This document shows, piece by piece, positions 8,116 through 16,810 of a DNA stretch of 64,000 bases. The notes under the pieces are model-generated. The model saw only the letters and a program-made list of their open reading frames with translations, did no database searches and had not been told where the DNA came from. Location of the stretch: positions 1 through 64,000 of the forward strand of contig CAJWBQ010000012.1 in assembly GCA_913020115.1 (NCBI GenBank). The letters run 5' to 3'. The number at the start of each line of letters is the position of its first letter. Within the stretch, counting starts at the first letter, position 1. Source of the DNA: an uncultured Cellvibrionales bacterium (GTDB lineage Bacteria; Pseudomonadota; Gammaproteobacteria; Pseudomonadales; Cellvibrionaceae). The translations under genes and the position numbers were made by a program.

Positions 8116-8355
8116 ATGAGTGATGTGAGCAGTGAAGGCAGTGAGCTTGACGAGCGTTTAATTGAGCTCGAAACGCGGGTGTCTTATCAAGAGGGCACCT
8201 TGCAGCAACTCAATGAGGTGGTGACAGAACAAGACTTGTATATTCAGAGCTTACAAGTACAGGTGCAAAGTTTAGCGAAGAAGCTTGAGGAGATGTCTCA
8301 GGTGATAGATCAACCAACAGGGAAGGTGGGTAACGAACCTCCGCCGCATTACTAA
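8116..8355 (+). CDS. slyX: SlyX family protein
   Basis: This 79-residue protein is an almost continuous coiled coil (RLIELETRVSYQEGTLQQLN) and ends in the SlyX signature of a flexible tail with PPPHY. SlyX proteins are short, coiled-coil, cytoplasmic and of unknown function. The gene follows the cytochrome c gene by 28 bases. Length and terminal PPPHY match the family closely. Confidence 0.88.
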   Translation: MSDVSSEGSELDERLIELETRVSYQEGTLQQLNEVVTEQDLYIQSLQVQVQSLAKKLEEMSQVIDQPTGKVGNEPPPHY

Positions 8356-8415
8356 TACTTCAATAGGCGCGCTATGAATTGCCAAAGAGTGCTGGTCGTT
8401 GGCTGTAAGTTTTTA

Positions 8416-8447
8416 GCTTGGCAATGGCCAGTAAAGCGCTGCCAAGC
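8416..8447 (+). terminator. Hairpin downstream of slyX
   Basis: GCTTGGCA and TGCCAAGC pair over 8 bases around a 16-base loop, with a T-rich tract (CTTCGTTTTTTC) beginning a few bases later. It sits between slyX and the convergent TetR gene. Confidence 0.45.
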
Positions 8448-8469
8448 CTATCTTCGTTTTTTCTTCCCA

Positions 8470-9135
8470 TCAGTTTTTTGTTTTTCTTGGGCGCTCGAAA
8501 TGCCGAGGGAAAATACTGGCTAAATAGCCTTGGCATATGGCTTTTGCTTTTTCTCTAGTCATTTCATTTGGGCTGATTAATATATCTAGCCATAAGCCTT
8601 CCGTTAGCGCGTTCCATACACTGGCGAAGTTGTCTGGGTCAATGTGTTGGTAGTCGCCGTCTTTGTCGAGCTGCTGGAACAGTGTGTGAACGGAGGCGTT
8701 GGCATCCTCATCAATTTTGGCGCACAGGCTTTGATAGATCGGTCTTGATTTAGATTCTCCCCAAAATGCAAACCAAACGGCAAGTTTATTGCGTTGGCAA
8801 ACCTTTGCGCTGAAGTCCATTTCCATTAGGGCTGTAAGTTTAGCGGCAGGGCCGCCCTCTGTGGCTAGGGCTCTGTGTACGCTTTCTCCATATTCTTCAG
8901 ACATATAGCGAAGGGTTTCTACGAGAAGTTTGTCTTTGCTTTGGAAGTGGAGGTTGACGATGCCGAGACTCAAGCCGGCTTCTTTAGTGATATCGGCCAT
9001 GGTGATGCTAGATAGGCCTTTTTGGGCAACGCATTTAATTGTGGCCTTGATGAGTTGAGCTCGGCGCATTTCTTTGGATGCCGAACGTTTCGAATTCACG
9101 AGGCTTTCGGTGTCTTTTTCAGTGTTTCTTCCCAT
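8470..9135 (-). CDS. TetR-family regulator, BetI-like
   Basis: This 221-residue protein has an N-terminal helix-turn-helix (residues about 25-70: RRAQLIKATIKCVAQKGL, then ITMADITKEAGLSLGIVNLHF) and a BetI-type C-terminal ligand domain. BetI itself senses choline and represses betaine synthesis genes; here the ligand is unknown but an amine is plausible. It is divergent from the four-gene flavoenzyme/GcvT/glutamine-synthetase operon, with a 28-base palindrome in between at 9204-9231, so it most likely represses that operon and itself. Confidence 0.88.
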   Translation of the reverse strand: MGRNTEKDTESLVNSKRSASKEMRRAQLIKATIKCVAQKGLSSITMADITKEAGLSLGIVNLHFQSKDKLLVETLRYMSEEYGESVHRALATEGGPAAKLTALMEMDFSAKVCQRNKLAVWFAFWGESKSRPIYQSLCAKIDEDANASVHTLFQQLDKDGDYQHIDPDNFASVWNALTEGLWLDILISPNEMTREKAKAICQGYLASIFPRHFERPRKTKN

Positions 9136-9203
9136 TGCCTATGCTTCCTTTAGGGCTTGTTTGCTGCGGGCTTAGCTTAATGTAGAGAGGCCTGTTTGGC
9201 AAA

Positions 9204-9231
9204 TTTTATGAATGATTATTCATTCATAAAA
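9204..9231. promoter_or_regulatory. Palindromic operator, probable TetR/BetI-like binding site
   Basis: The arms TTTTATGAATGA and TCATTCATAAAA are perfectly complementary over 12 bases around a 4-base centre. It lies between the divergent regulator (start 9135) and the operon (start 9355), 69 bases from the regulator ATG. Size and place are those expected for a TetR dimer or double-dimer site. Confidence 0.7.
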
Positions 9232-9354
9232 CCGTAGACACCTTCGGTTATCTCTGCCATGATTCCCGCTTGTGGGCTGAGCCTGTCTGTGGATAGCGGC
9301 TACGCTTGTAGGGTCTGTTTTGGCGAGCCACACATTAACCAGTGGAGTAATGCG

Positions 9355-10971
9355 GTGAAAAAGTATGACGCTATTGTTGTAGGCGCGGGCCACAATGGCC
9401 TAACAAACGCGGCCTACCTTGCGAAGTCGGGAATGAAGGTTGCTATTCTCGAGCGAAATTCTTATATCGGCGGTGCAACAGTGACCCGGCAGTTGCACGA
9501 GGGTTGGAATTACACCAATTGTTCTTATGTCTGCAGCTTGTTGCGGCCGGAAATTCATCGTGATTTGGAGCTGTCTAAACACGGTTTGCAGGTGGTGCCC
9601 TACGGTGGCGGTATCACTTACCAAAGCAACGGTGATTACTACGGTAATCACTATGATCATGAGCGACAATATCGTGAGATGGCGCGTTTTTCTAAGCGAG
9701 ACGCGAATGCTTATGAGCGTTTTTCCGCTGATCTAATGAAGCAAACTCGCTTGATTCGTCCCTTCTTATTGCGCACGCCTGCGGACCCCACCTCCTTCAA
9801 GTTTCGGGATATTTCGGAATTAATCTACTTGTTGCAGAGCTTCCATAAGCTTGGAGAGAAAGACCTTCACGACACACTCCGTTTTTGGACAATGAGTATC
9901 GGTGATTACCTGGACCAATATTTTGAAACGGATGTCATCAAGTGTCATTTTGCCGGTGGCGGAATAATCGGCACCTCTCTCGGCGTGTATTCGCCGGGCA
10001 CAGCTTATGTCTTGTTGCATCACCTTATGGGGGATGTGGACGGCAGCGTGGGCGCCTGGGGTTTTACCCGCGGCGGCATGGGTTCTGTGGCTAGCGCACT
10101 GGCCGCGTCTCTACAGAGCTATGGCGGCGAAATTATCACTGATGCGGATGTGCGTCAGGTGATTGTGAAAGACAATGCGGTACAGGGTGTTGCGCTGGCA
10201 AACGGCGACGAAATCCGCGCCGATATTGTGGTATCGAATCTTGACCCAAAACGCACCTTTTTAGATATCATCGATAAAAAAGACTTGCCAAAAGACGTCA
10301 TTAAGAAAGCTCAGGGTTTCAAAATTCGTGGCTCTTCAGGCAAGGTGAATATTGCACTTGATGGCTTGCCCACTTTCCACGGCGTAGATAAAGACAGTGA
10401 TTTAATGAAGGGCGATTTCCATTTTATCGATTCTTTGGATCGTATGGAGCGCGCTTACGATGATTGGAAAAGCGGCACCTGGTCACAAGACCCTTATGTG
10501 GACATGTTGATTCCCACTCAAGTTGACCCAACTATGGCGCCGCCAGGCAAGCACATGATGACTGTGTTTGTTCAGTATTGCCCGCCTAAGCTGGCTACGG
10601 GGGACTGGACGGACGCAGATCAAGAGGCCTTCGGCGAAACCGTGATTGATCAGATGTGCAAGTTCAGTCCCGACTTACGCAGTAAGATTTTACACGCGGA
10701 AGTGCGCACACCTCGCGAAATTGAAAATGAGGTTGGTCTCACAGAGGGCAACATTTTTCAAGGCGAACTGACCATGGACCAATTGTTATTCAATCGGCCT
10801 TTTCCTGGTTACGCCCAGTATCGCGGCCCCATGAAAGGTATGTATATGTGTGGTTCTGGCAATCATCCTGGCGGCGGCGTTATGGCGGCACCGGGGGCCA
10901 ATGCAGCCCGTGAGATTTTGATGGACCTAAAAAGACCCAACACGGTTCCGGGAGGTTATGCCGATGACTAA
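9355..10971 (+). CDS. PYROXD2-like FAD-dependent oxidoreductase (first copy)
   Basis: The GTG at 9355 is preferred (GTGGAG seven bases ahead, and the product starts KKYDAIVVGAGHNGL, the normal family N-terminus); an ATG at 9259 would add 32 residues. The 538-residue protein has the dinucleotide-binding motif VGAGHNGLTNAAYLAKSG and the family C-terminus MYMCGSGNHPGGGVMAAPG. It is close to animal PYROXD2 and bacterial phytoene-desaturase-like enzymes (for example CSLLRPEIHRDLELSKHGL). The substrate is unknown; carotenoid synthesis is unlikely because no phytoene synthase is near. It is first in an operon with a second copy, a GcvT-like and a glutamine-synthetase-like gene. Confidence 0.82.
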   Translation: MKKYDAIVVGAGHNGLTNAAYLAKSGMKVAILERNSYIGGATVTRQLHEGWNYTNCSYVCSLLRPEIHRDLELSKHGLQVVPYGGGITYQSNGDYYGNHYDHERQYREMARFSKRDANAYERFSADLMKQTRLIRPFLLRTPADPTSFKFRDISELIYLLQSFHKLGEKDLHDTLRFWTMSIGDYLDQYFETDVIKCHFAGGGIIGTSLGVYSPGTAYVLLHHLMGDVDGSVGAWGFTRGGMGSVASALAASLQSYGGEIITDADVRQVIVKDNAVQGVALANGDEIRADIVVSNLDPKRTFLDIIDKKDLPKDVIKKAQGFKIRGSSGKVNIALDGLPTFHGVDKDSDLMKGDFHFIDSLDRMERAYDDWKSGTWSQDPYVDMLIPTQVDPTMAPPGKHMMTVFVQYCPPKLATGDWTDADQEAFGETVIDQMCKFSPDLRSKILHAEVRTPREIENEVGLTEGNIFQGELTMDQLLFNRPFPGYAQYRGPMKGMYMCGSGNHPGGGVMAAPGANAAREILMDLKRPNTVPGGYADD

Positions 10972-12529
10972 TCAATATGACGTGATAGTGGTAGGTGGCG
11001 GTCACAATGGTTTAGTTTGCGCCACTTACTTGGCGCGAGACGGCCGCAAAGTACTGGTATTGGAGGCGGAAAATCATTTTGGTGGCGCTGCAAAAACTCG
11101 AGAAATTGCGCCGGGTTTTAAGATCTCAGCGGGCGCTCATTTGTTGACAATGCTGAACCCCGAAGTGCGTAAAGATATGCGCTTGGATGAGCACGGCCTA
11201 AAATTCGCCGCAAAAGATTTGAAAACAATTGCACTGGCGGAAGATGGCGAGCATATAAGCATTCATGGCGACGCTATCAGCGGTGGTGATATTACGGCGA
11301 AAGATCAGGCCGCCATGAAAGATTTCCACAAAACGATGCTGCGTTTTTCAAAATTACTGGCCTCGGCTTTTCGTAATCGACCACCTAAGTTGGTAGAAGG
11401 GGACTGGCACGACCGAATTAATTTGCTGAAGCTCGGCTTGGGTATGAGAATGCTTGGCCGTGAAGACATGCGCGAACTTATGCGTGTAGGTCTGATTAAT
11501 GTCTACGATGTTTTACATGAACGCTTTGACAGCGAGTTATTAAAAGGCGCCTTGTCTCTAGACGGGTTGTTAGGCTCGCACATGGCGCCACGCTCACCAA
11601 ATACGGTGTTGGGTTATCTCTATCGCCGTCTGGGTGATCTTTGGGGTTACCGCGGACCCTCGCTGCCGGAAGGTGGTATGGGCGCAGTTGGTTTAGCTAT
11701 GGCAAACTCAGCTAAGTCGATGGGCGTAGAGCTACGCAGCAATAGTGCGGTGGTCAGTATCAATACGGAATCTGGCCGCACCACAGGGGTTACCTTGCAG
11801 GGCGGTGAAGTACTAGAGGCGGGCATTGTAATTTCCAATGCTGATCCCAAAAATACTTTTCAAAAATTGGTCGGTATTCGCAATATCGAAACCGATTTCT
11901 CTCGACGTGTTGAGAATATTCGCATGCAAGGCAATGTTGCCAAACTGCACTTAGCCTTAGATGGTCTGCCTGAGTTTGTAGGGGTGAGTGCCAGTGATAT
12001 TGGGCAGCGCCTAGTGATTGCGCCCGACATGGATTATGTCGAGCGCGCATTTAACCCAAGCAAATACGGCGAGCTGTGTGAAGCACCCATATTGGAAATT
12101 ATTATTCCTTCGGTGCACGACACAAGCTTAGCGCCAGACGGTAAACACGTGTTGTCGGCGGTGGTGCAGTACGCCCCCTACAGCTTGAAAGCGGGGTGGG
12201 AAAATGAGAAAGACCGGTTCAAAGCCATCGTGATTGATTTGCTCGAGCAATATTCACCGGGCATTAAGGCGAAAATCATCACTTCCGAGCTGTTAAGTCC
12301 TCTGGATGTCGAGCGTGAATTTTATATGACCGGCGGCCATTGGCATCACGGTGAAATTAGTTTTGACCAAATCTTGATGATGCGCGGAGCCTATGGTTCT
12401 AACCAATACGCTACGCCAATTGACGGTTTGTATCTCTGTGGTGCAGGGGCACATCCGGGTGGTAACGTCATGGGGTTGGCGGGGCGTAATGCCGCTAAGG
12501 AAGTGATGAAGAGAGGGGCTGCGGCATGA
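10964..12529 (+). CDS. PYROXD2-like FAD-dependent oxidoreductase (second copy)
   Basis: The ATG at 10964 sits 8 bases after GGGAGG, while the ATG at 10958 is too near; the gene overlaps its predecessor by 8 bases. The 521-residue protein shares the plan of the first copy: DVIVVGGGHNGLVCATYLARD at the N-terminus, a substrate-domain middle, and LYLCGAGAHPGGNVMGLAG at the C-terminus. The two copies are clearly diverged rather than a recent duplication, suggesting a heteromer or two sequential oxidations. It overlaps the next gene by 4 bases (ATGA), a sign of translational coupling. Confidence 0.82.
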   Translation: MTNQYDVIVVGGGHNGLVCATYLARDGRKVLVLEAENHFGGAAKTREIAPGFKISAGAHLLTMLNPEVRKDMRLDEHGLKFAAKDLKTIALAEDGEHISIHGDAISGGDITAKDQAAMKDFHKTMLRFSKLLASAFRNRPPKLVEGDWHDRINLLKLGLGMRMLGREDMRELMRVGLINVYDVLHERFDSELLKGALSLDGLLGSHMAPRSPNTVLGYLYRRLGDLWGYRGPSLPEGGMGAVGLAMANSAKSMGVELRSNSAVVSINTESGRTTGVTLQGGEVLEAGIVISNADPKNTFQKLVGIRNIETDFSRRVENIRMQGNVAKLHLALDGLPEFVGVSASDIGQRLVIAPDMDYVERAFNPSKYGELCEAPILEIIIPSVHDTSLAPDGKHVLSAVVQYAPYSLKAGWENEKDRFKAIVIDLLEQYSPGIKAKIITSELLSPLDVEREFYMTGGHWHHGEISFDQILMMRGAYGSNQYATPIDGLYLCGAGAHPGGNVMGLAGRNAAKEVMKRGAAA

Positions 12530-13758
12530 TTACTGACAAGAACCAATTAGGGTATGTGGATACCAATTTATCTTCTGAGCCACACATTGAAGCGCAGGTT
12601 TTGGAAACGCCATTTCATGAAGGCGTGGCTAAGGCCTGTAAAACCAATCACTGGTTTGACTGGAAGGGTTACACCACGCCACACAGTTTCACGGAAGTGG
12701 AATTTGAGTATTTTGCCATTCGCTCAAGTGCCGCTCTGTTTGATTTAACGCCCATGACGAAATATAAGATTGAGGGCAATGATGCCACCGACTACCTAAA
12801 TCGCTTAGTGACTCGCAATATGAGTAAGGTCGCAGTGGGCCGGGTGGCTTATGCCGTTTGGTGTAATGATGATGGTCAGGTGATGGACGATGGCACGCTT
12901 TTCCATTTGCAAGAAAATGTATGGCGCCTGTGTTCGCAGGAGCGCTGCTTAGATTGGATGCGCTGGTCGGCAATGGGCTTCGATGTTGAAATTACCGATG
13001 AAACTGCAGAGGTGGCCGCGCTGTCGTTGCAGGGCCCAACCTCCTGTTCCATTTTGCGGGCAATGGGATTGGAGGGGATAGAAAACCTTAAACCCTTTGG
13101 CATTGCTCGCTTTCCATTCGAGGGTGCTGAGTTGGTGGTTTCTCGTACCGGCTTCACGGGCGACTTAGGTTATGAGTTGTGGACAAGCAATGATAAGGCT
13201 ATGCCCCTGTGGAATCAGCTTATGGCGGCCGGAAAAGACTACATGATTCATCCTATGGGAGCTGATGCACTAGACATTGCTCGAATTGAAGCGGGGTTTG
13301 TTCAAGCGGGTGTTGATTTTATGCCGGCCGAGGTGGTGATTCGTCCGGGTCGTACCCGATCGCCTTATGAATTAGGTTTGGGGTGGTTGGTAGACTTGAG
13401 CAAGCCTGTGTTTAATGGTCGTAAGGCGCTCATCAAGGAACAGACAGAAGGCTCGCGGTTTCGCTTTGCTAAGCTGGATGTCGATGGCAATAAGCCGGCA
13501 AATAATTCGTTTATATTCAACAAAAACGGCGACAAAGTGGGCACCGTAACGTCAGCGGCCTGGTGCCCAACGGCAAAATCCAATGTGGCATTTGCATGTT
13601 TGGATATGCCTTGGGGCAAAGAGTCCGATTCATTGTTTGCCGAGATATATTATCAGCGAGAGCTGGAGTGGACTCGGGTATTGGCTCCATGTCGAGTATC
13701 AGACAAGCCAACGTTTGATCCAGCACGTCGTCGTATTACACCTGCCGGCAATTGCTAA
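12526..13758 (+). CDS. GcvT-like tetrahydrofolate-dependent aminomethyltransferase/demethylase
   Basis: This 410-residue protein belongs to the GcvT/DmdA/sarcosine-oxidase C-terminal fold, which moves a one-carbon group from a donor to tetrahydrofolate. The GcvT-like region covers about residues 50-400. GRVAYAVWCNDDGQVMDDGT parallels the GcvT segment carrying the catalytic Asp, and SRTGFTGDLGYELW parallels the folate-pocket R-T-G-Y-T-G-E motif. Retention of the Asp fits an amine donor rather than an aryl ether (as in LigM), though that is inference. No P, L or H proteins of the glycine cleavage system are nearby, so this is not housekeeping gcvT. It lies between the oxidoreductases and a glutamine-synthetase relative. 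Confidence 0.85.
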   Translation: MITDKNQLGYVDTNLSSEPHIEAQVLETPFHEGVAKACKTNHWFDWKGYTTPHSFTEVEFEYFAIRSSAALFDLTPMTKYKIEGNDATDYLNRLVTRNMSKVAVGRVAYAVWCNDDGQVMDDGTLFHLQENVWRLCSQERCLDWMRWSAMGFDVEITDETAEVAALSLQGPTSCSILRAMGLEGIENLKPFGIARFPFEGAELVVSRTGFTGDLGYELWTSNDKAMPLWNQLMAAGKDYMIHPMGADALDIARIEAGFVQAGVDFMPAEVVIRPGRTRSPYELGLGWLVDLSKPVFNGRKALIKEQTEGSRFRFAKLDVDGNKPANNSFIFNKNGDKVGTVTSAAWCPTAKSNVAFACLDMPWGKESDSLFAEIYYQRELEWTRVLAPCRVSDKPTFDPARRRITPAGNC

Positions 13759-13800
13759 ATTTTTAAAACGTATCTGCTCTGCGAGAGTAAAGGAACTAAT

Positions 13801-15201
13801 ATGAGTGATAATTTGACCGCTACCATTGAAGAGTTACAGAATTTCTTAGCAGAAAATCCAGAGGTGAAAACACTTGAGATTATAGCTCCAGATATGGCGG
13901 GCGTATTGCGTGGCAAACGTATTCCTCGGGTCGAGTTTGAAACATTTTTCAGTAAAGGCGTACAGGCGCCCGGCAGTATTCCTTTACTTAATACCCTAGG
14001 GGCGCTGTCGGAGGCTATAGGTATAGGTCACCACGATGGTGACCCTGATAAAATTATGCACCCGGTAAAAAATAGTGTGGCCTTGGTGCCGTGGCTAAAG
14101 TCTGAGACAGCACAGGTTCTTGCAACCTGGTTTGATTTAGAGGGTGAGCCTCATATGTGGGATTGCCGGCAAATATTGAATCAAGTGGTGCAACGCTTTC
14201 GGAGTGATGATCTTTTTCCTACCATAGCTTGCGAACTTGAATTTTATTTAGTGGAAGCGTCAGAAAACCCTGCGCGGCCACAGGTGAAACTTAGCCGTGT
14301 ACCGGGCACCACCCAGCCCCAGCCGGGCGTGCAATATGCAATGCCAGAGGAGTTGTGGGACAACGACGATTTTTTGGAGGCTGTGCGTGAGGCCTGTGAA
14401 TTGCAAAATATTCCTGCTACTACGGTGCATACGGAGTTCGCACCGGGGCAATACGAAATTAACCTTCATCATGTCAATGACCCATTGCTTGCCTGTGATC
14501 ATGCGGTGCTTTTGAAACGTGTAATAAAAGGGGTCGCGCGCCAGTTTGGTATGACAGCCTGTTTTATGGCGAAACCCTTCGTTGACTCTGCCGGTAACGG
14601 ATTGCATATGCATATTAGTGTGTACGATGGCCAGAATAGAAATATATTTCTCTCCGATGCCGACGATGCTGGCAATCCTCCGATCTCAGAGGTTTTTCGA
14701 TATGCGATTGGAGGTCTTGCTGACACCATGTCCGAGTGCATGGCGATATTTGCACCCAATGCAAATTCCTATCGCCGGATTCAGCCAGGGAACTATGTTC
14801 CATTAACCCCAAACTGGGGTCACAACCATCGTTGCGTAGCTTTGCGGATTCCTGCGTGTGATGATAAAAATTTGCGTATTGAACACCGGGTAGCGGGTGC
14901 GGATGCCAATCCCTATCTGGTATTAGCGGCAGTCTTGGCGGGCATGCATTACGGCATGGCTGAAAAATGTGCACCCCATGGCGAGATGATTCGTGCGGGT
15001 GAATTGTTCGAAGACGAAACGGTAACGGTGCCATATCGTTGGGACCAATCACTGGACTGTTTTAAGTTGGGCAAGGTTTTGCCGCAGTATTTTGGAGAAG
15101 AGTATTGCCGTTTGTATGAACGAATTCGTCGAAGTGAGTGTGATCAGTTTTACGCCGAGGTTAGCGACGTAGATTACGCCTGGTATTTACGAGCGGTGTA
15201 A
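13801..15201 (+). CDS. Glutamine synthetase family protein, PuuA/gamma-glutamyl-amine synthetase-like
   Basis: This 466-residue enzyme has the glutamine synthetase catalytic domain: IACELEFYLVE (metal Glu), NGLHMHISVYDG (metal His), NSYRRIQPGNYVPLTPNWG (ATP/Glu site) and RIEHRVAGADANPYLVLAA. The short N-terminus (LEIIAPDMAGVLRGKRIP) matches PuuA-type enzymes, which ligate glutamate to putrescine or other amines, rather than GlnA, which usually has an adenylylated Tyr loop. In this operon it probably tags an amine for oxidation or releases one, but the amine is unknown. AAAGGAACTAAT supplies the ribosome site, 42 bases after the previous stop. Confidence 0.85.
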   Translation: MSDNLTATIEELQNFLAENPEVKTLEIIAPDMAGVLRGKRIPRVEFETFFSKGVQAPGSIPLLNTLGALSEAIGIGHHDGDPDKIMHPVKNSVALVPWLKSETAQVLATWFDLEGEPHMWDCRQILNQVVQRFRSDDLFPTIACELEFYLVEASENPARPQVKLSRVPGTTQPQPGVQYAMPEELWDNDDFLEAVREACELQNIPATTVHTEFAPGQYEINLHHVNDPLLACDHAVLLKRVIKGVARQFGMTACFMAKPFVDSAGNGLHMHISVYDGQNRNIFLSDADDAGNPPISEVFRYAIGGLADTMSECMAIFAPNANSYRRIQPGNYVPLTPNWGHNHRCVALRIPACDDKNLRIEHRVAGADANPYLVLAAVLAGMHYGMAEKCAPHGEMIRAGELFEDETVTVPYRWDQSLDCFKLGKVLPQYFGEEYCRLYERIRRSECDQFYAEVSDVDYAWYLRAV

Positions 15202-15227
15202 TATTTTGGCGTAAGCACGAGAATTGA

Positions 15228-15250
15228 GGCTTTTGTTTTTTACAAAAGCC
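15228..15250. terminator. Stem-loop between convergent genes
   Basis: GGCTTTTGT and ACAAAAGCC pair perfectly over 9 bases with a 5-T loop. It sits 27 bases after the glutamine-synthetase-like stop and 36 bases before the end of the convergent hydrolase, so it may end transcription both ways. No long T-run follows on either side. Confidence 0.55.
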
Positions 15251-15285
15251 CAGAAAAATTTGCAGAGATGTGCCTCCGCTCTGAT

Positions 15286-16245
15286 TTATTTTAAAACCTT
15301 TGTGATAAATACTTGTGCCGCCTCAGTGACTCTTGCGGTGGTGTTGGGCGACCTTATGTCCCCGGAAATTACATGTTGATCTAGGGCGTCGAGTATTTGT
15401 AAGTGTTCATTTATTTTACTGCCAAAACGAGCCAGTGCACTCTCTGTCGCCTCTGCGCTCACTACTCCGTCATTGGGTGAGTAGAGGGTTAATACCGGCA
15501 CTTGAATTGTTGACAGGTCGGTGGCGTTTACTAGATCTACAAGACCCATCATTACGGTGATTGCCGAGGTTGGGTAGCGTTTTGTCCAATAGCTAGGCCC
15601 AGAAGCTTTGCTCGATTCGAAGTTGCGTTCGGGACCAAAGACGAGTTCGGCAATTTCCAATCCCCACGGCATGGTCAGCATCCAGGCGCCAAAACCTACT
15701 GGCTTGAAATTGGGGGAAACCAGAATTAGAGCGTCTGGGGCGGTGTCATTTTGCTGAGCGGCGGCCCAGGTGGCTAAGGTGCCGCCGGTTGAGGTGCCAA
15801 TAAGCACCACTCTTTCGCCAAGCTTTCGGCCAATGGCCATGGCTTCTGTGGCGTCATTGACCCAGCTGTTTACGGTAGCGTCGCCCATCGGGGCGCTGCC
15901 GCGACCGTGACCAGTGAGTCGAGCTAGGTAAAGGTTAGCGCCGAGTTTGCGGGCAAGGTTTTCACTGACGGGAGAAATTTCTTGGCGGCTAGCCGAGAAC
16001 CCATGTAAGTAGACAATTACGGTTTTGGTGGGGCGCTTGTCGGCGTGTGCCCACTGTATGTGTTTTTCGGTATTCGCAATGATGTCGGTATGTTTTTGTT
16101 CAGATTCTGCCAGATAGTGATCTAGGTCTGCTGGCAGGGTAAAGGTCTCTATCTGGGTATTTATGTCGACTCGGGGACCTAGGGCGAATGCACCGATGAT
16201 GACCGCGACGAAGACGATGCTGATTTTGGGAAGGGCCTTGCTCAT
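15286..16245 (-). CDS. Alpha/beta hydrolase, membrane-anchored or secreted
   Basis: The 319-residue protein has an N-terminal hydrophobic helix (ISIVFVAVIIGAFALG), then an alpha/beta-hydrolase domain. The oxyanion segment VIVYLHGFSASRQE, the nucleophile elbow GTSTGG, the acid loop LTLYSPNDGVV and the His loop ALDQHVISGD give a complete Ser-Asp-His triad. It looks like the S33 serine aminopeptidase/monoglyceride-lipase type; the substrate is not deducible. It is divergent from ybaK with a 94-base gap. Confidence 0.8.
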   Translation of the reverse strand: MSKALPKISIVFVAVIIGAFALGPRVDINTQIETFTLPADLDHYLAESEQKHTDIIANTEKHIQWAHADKRPTKTVIVYLHGFSASRQEISPVSENLARKLGANLYLARLTGHGRGSAPMGDATVNSWVNDATEAMAIGRKLGERVVLIGTSTGGTLATWAAAQQNDTAPDALILVSPNFKPVGFGAWMLTMPWGLEIAELVFGPERNFESSKASGPSYWTKRYPTSAITVMMGLVDLVNATDLSTIQVPVLTLYSPNDGVVSAEATESALARFGSKINEHLQILDALDQHVISGDIRSPNTTARVTEAAQVFITKVLK

Positions 16246-16339
16246 TTTATCTGGGCTCGTGTGATATATTAGTGGCTGAATATTAGCAGTAATCTATGAA
16301 AATGGTGAGGTCTTAAATCAGTGGTTAACGAAGGTAGGG

Positions 16340-16810
16340 ATGACTCCGGGAATTAATGTCGTGAAAAAAAGTGGCGTAAGCCACCGAGTGCATGAATACA
16401 CCCACGAGGCTTCCAGTGAATCCTATGGTCTTGAGGCAGCTGAAAAGATGGGGGTGCCCTGTGCCCAAGTGTATAAAACCTTAGTGGTAAACCTAGATAA
16501 TAAGACTTTGGCTGTGGGTATTATTCCCGTGGCGGCCATGTTGAATATGAAGCTTATGGCTAAAGCCGCTGGAGCAAAAAAGGCCGCAATGGCAAGCCCA
16601 GCTGACGTAGAGCGTTCAACGGGTTATGTTCTTGGAGGTGTGAGTCCTCTTGGGCAAAAGAAGCGACTTAAATCTATTATTGATGAGTCGGCGAAGGCAT
16701 TTTCCACGATTTATGTGAGTGCTGGTCGTCGAGGTTTGGAGATCGAATTGGATCCTATGGACTTAAGTGCCTTGCTTGGCGGTGTTATGGCAGAAATATG
16801 CAGAGAATAA
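16340..16810 (+). CDS. ybaK: Cys-tRNA(Pro)/Cys-tRNA(Cys) deacylase YbaK
   Basis: This 156-residue protein is the full-length YbaK/EbsC deacylase, which removes Cys mischarged on tRNA(Pro). Signatures are SYGLEAAEKMGVPCAQVYKTLV, the Lys in the active loop, and GYVLGGVSPLGQKKRL. The start ATG follows AAGGTAGGG at good distance. The downstream binding-protein gene starts 13 bases before its stop, so the two are co-translated. Confidence 0.93.
   Translation: MTPGINVVKKSGVSHRVHEYTHEASSESYGLEAAEKMGVPCAQVYKTLVVNLDNKTLAVGIIPVAAMLNMKLMAKAAGAKKAAMASPADVERSTGYVLGGVSPLGQKKRLKSIIDESAKAFSTIYVSAGRRGLEIELDPMDLSALLGGVMAEICRE

Noticed and set aside
9355-12529. Carotenoid phytoene desaturases
   Set aside because: The proteins match PYROXD2-type enzymes better, and no crtB, crtE or other carotenoid gene is present.
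12526-13758. Housekeeping glycine-cleavage T protein
   Set aside because: No gcvH or gcvP is near, and the neighbours are flavoenzymes and an amine ligase; length of 410 also exceeds typical GcvT.
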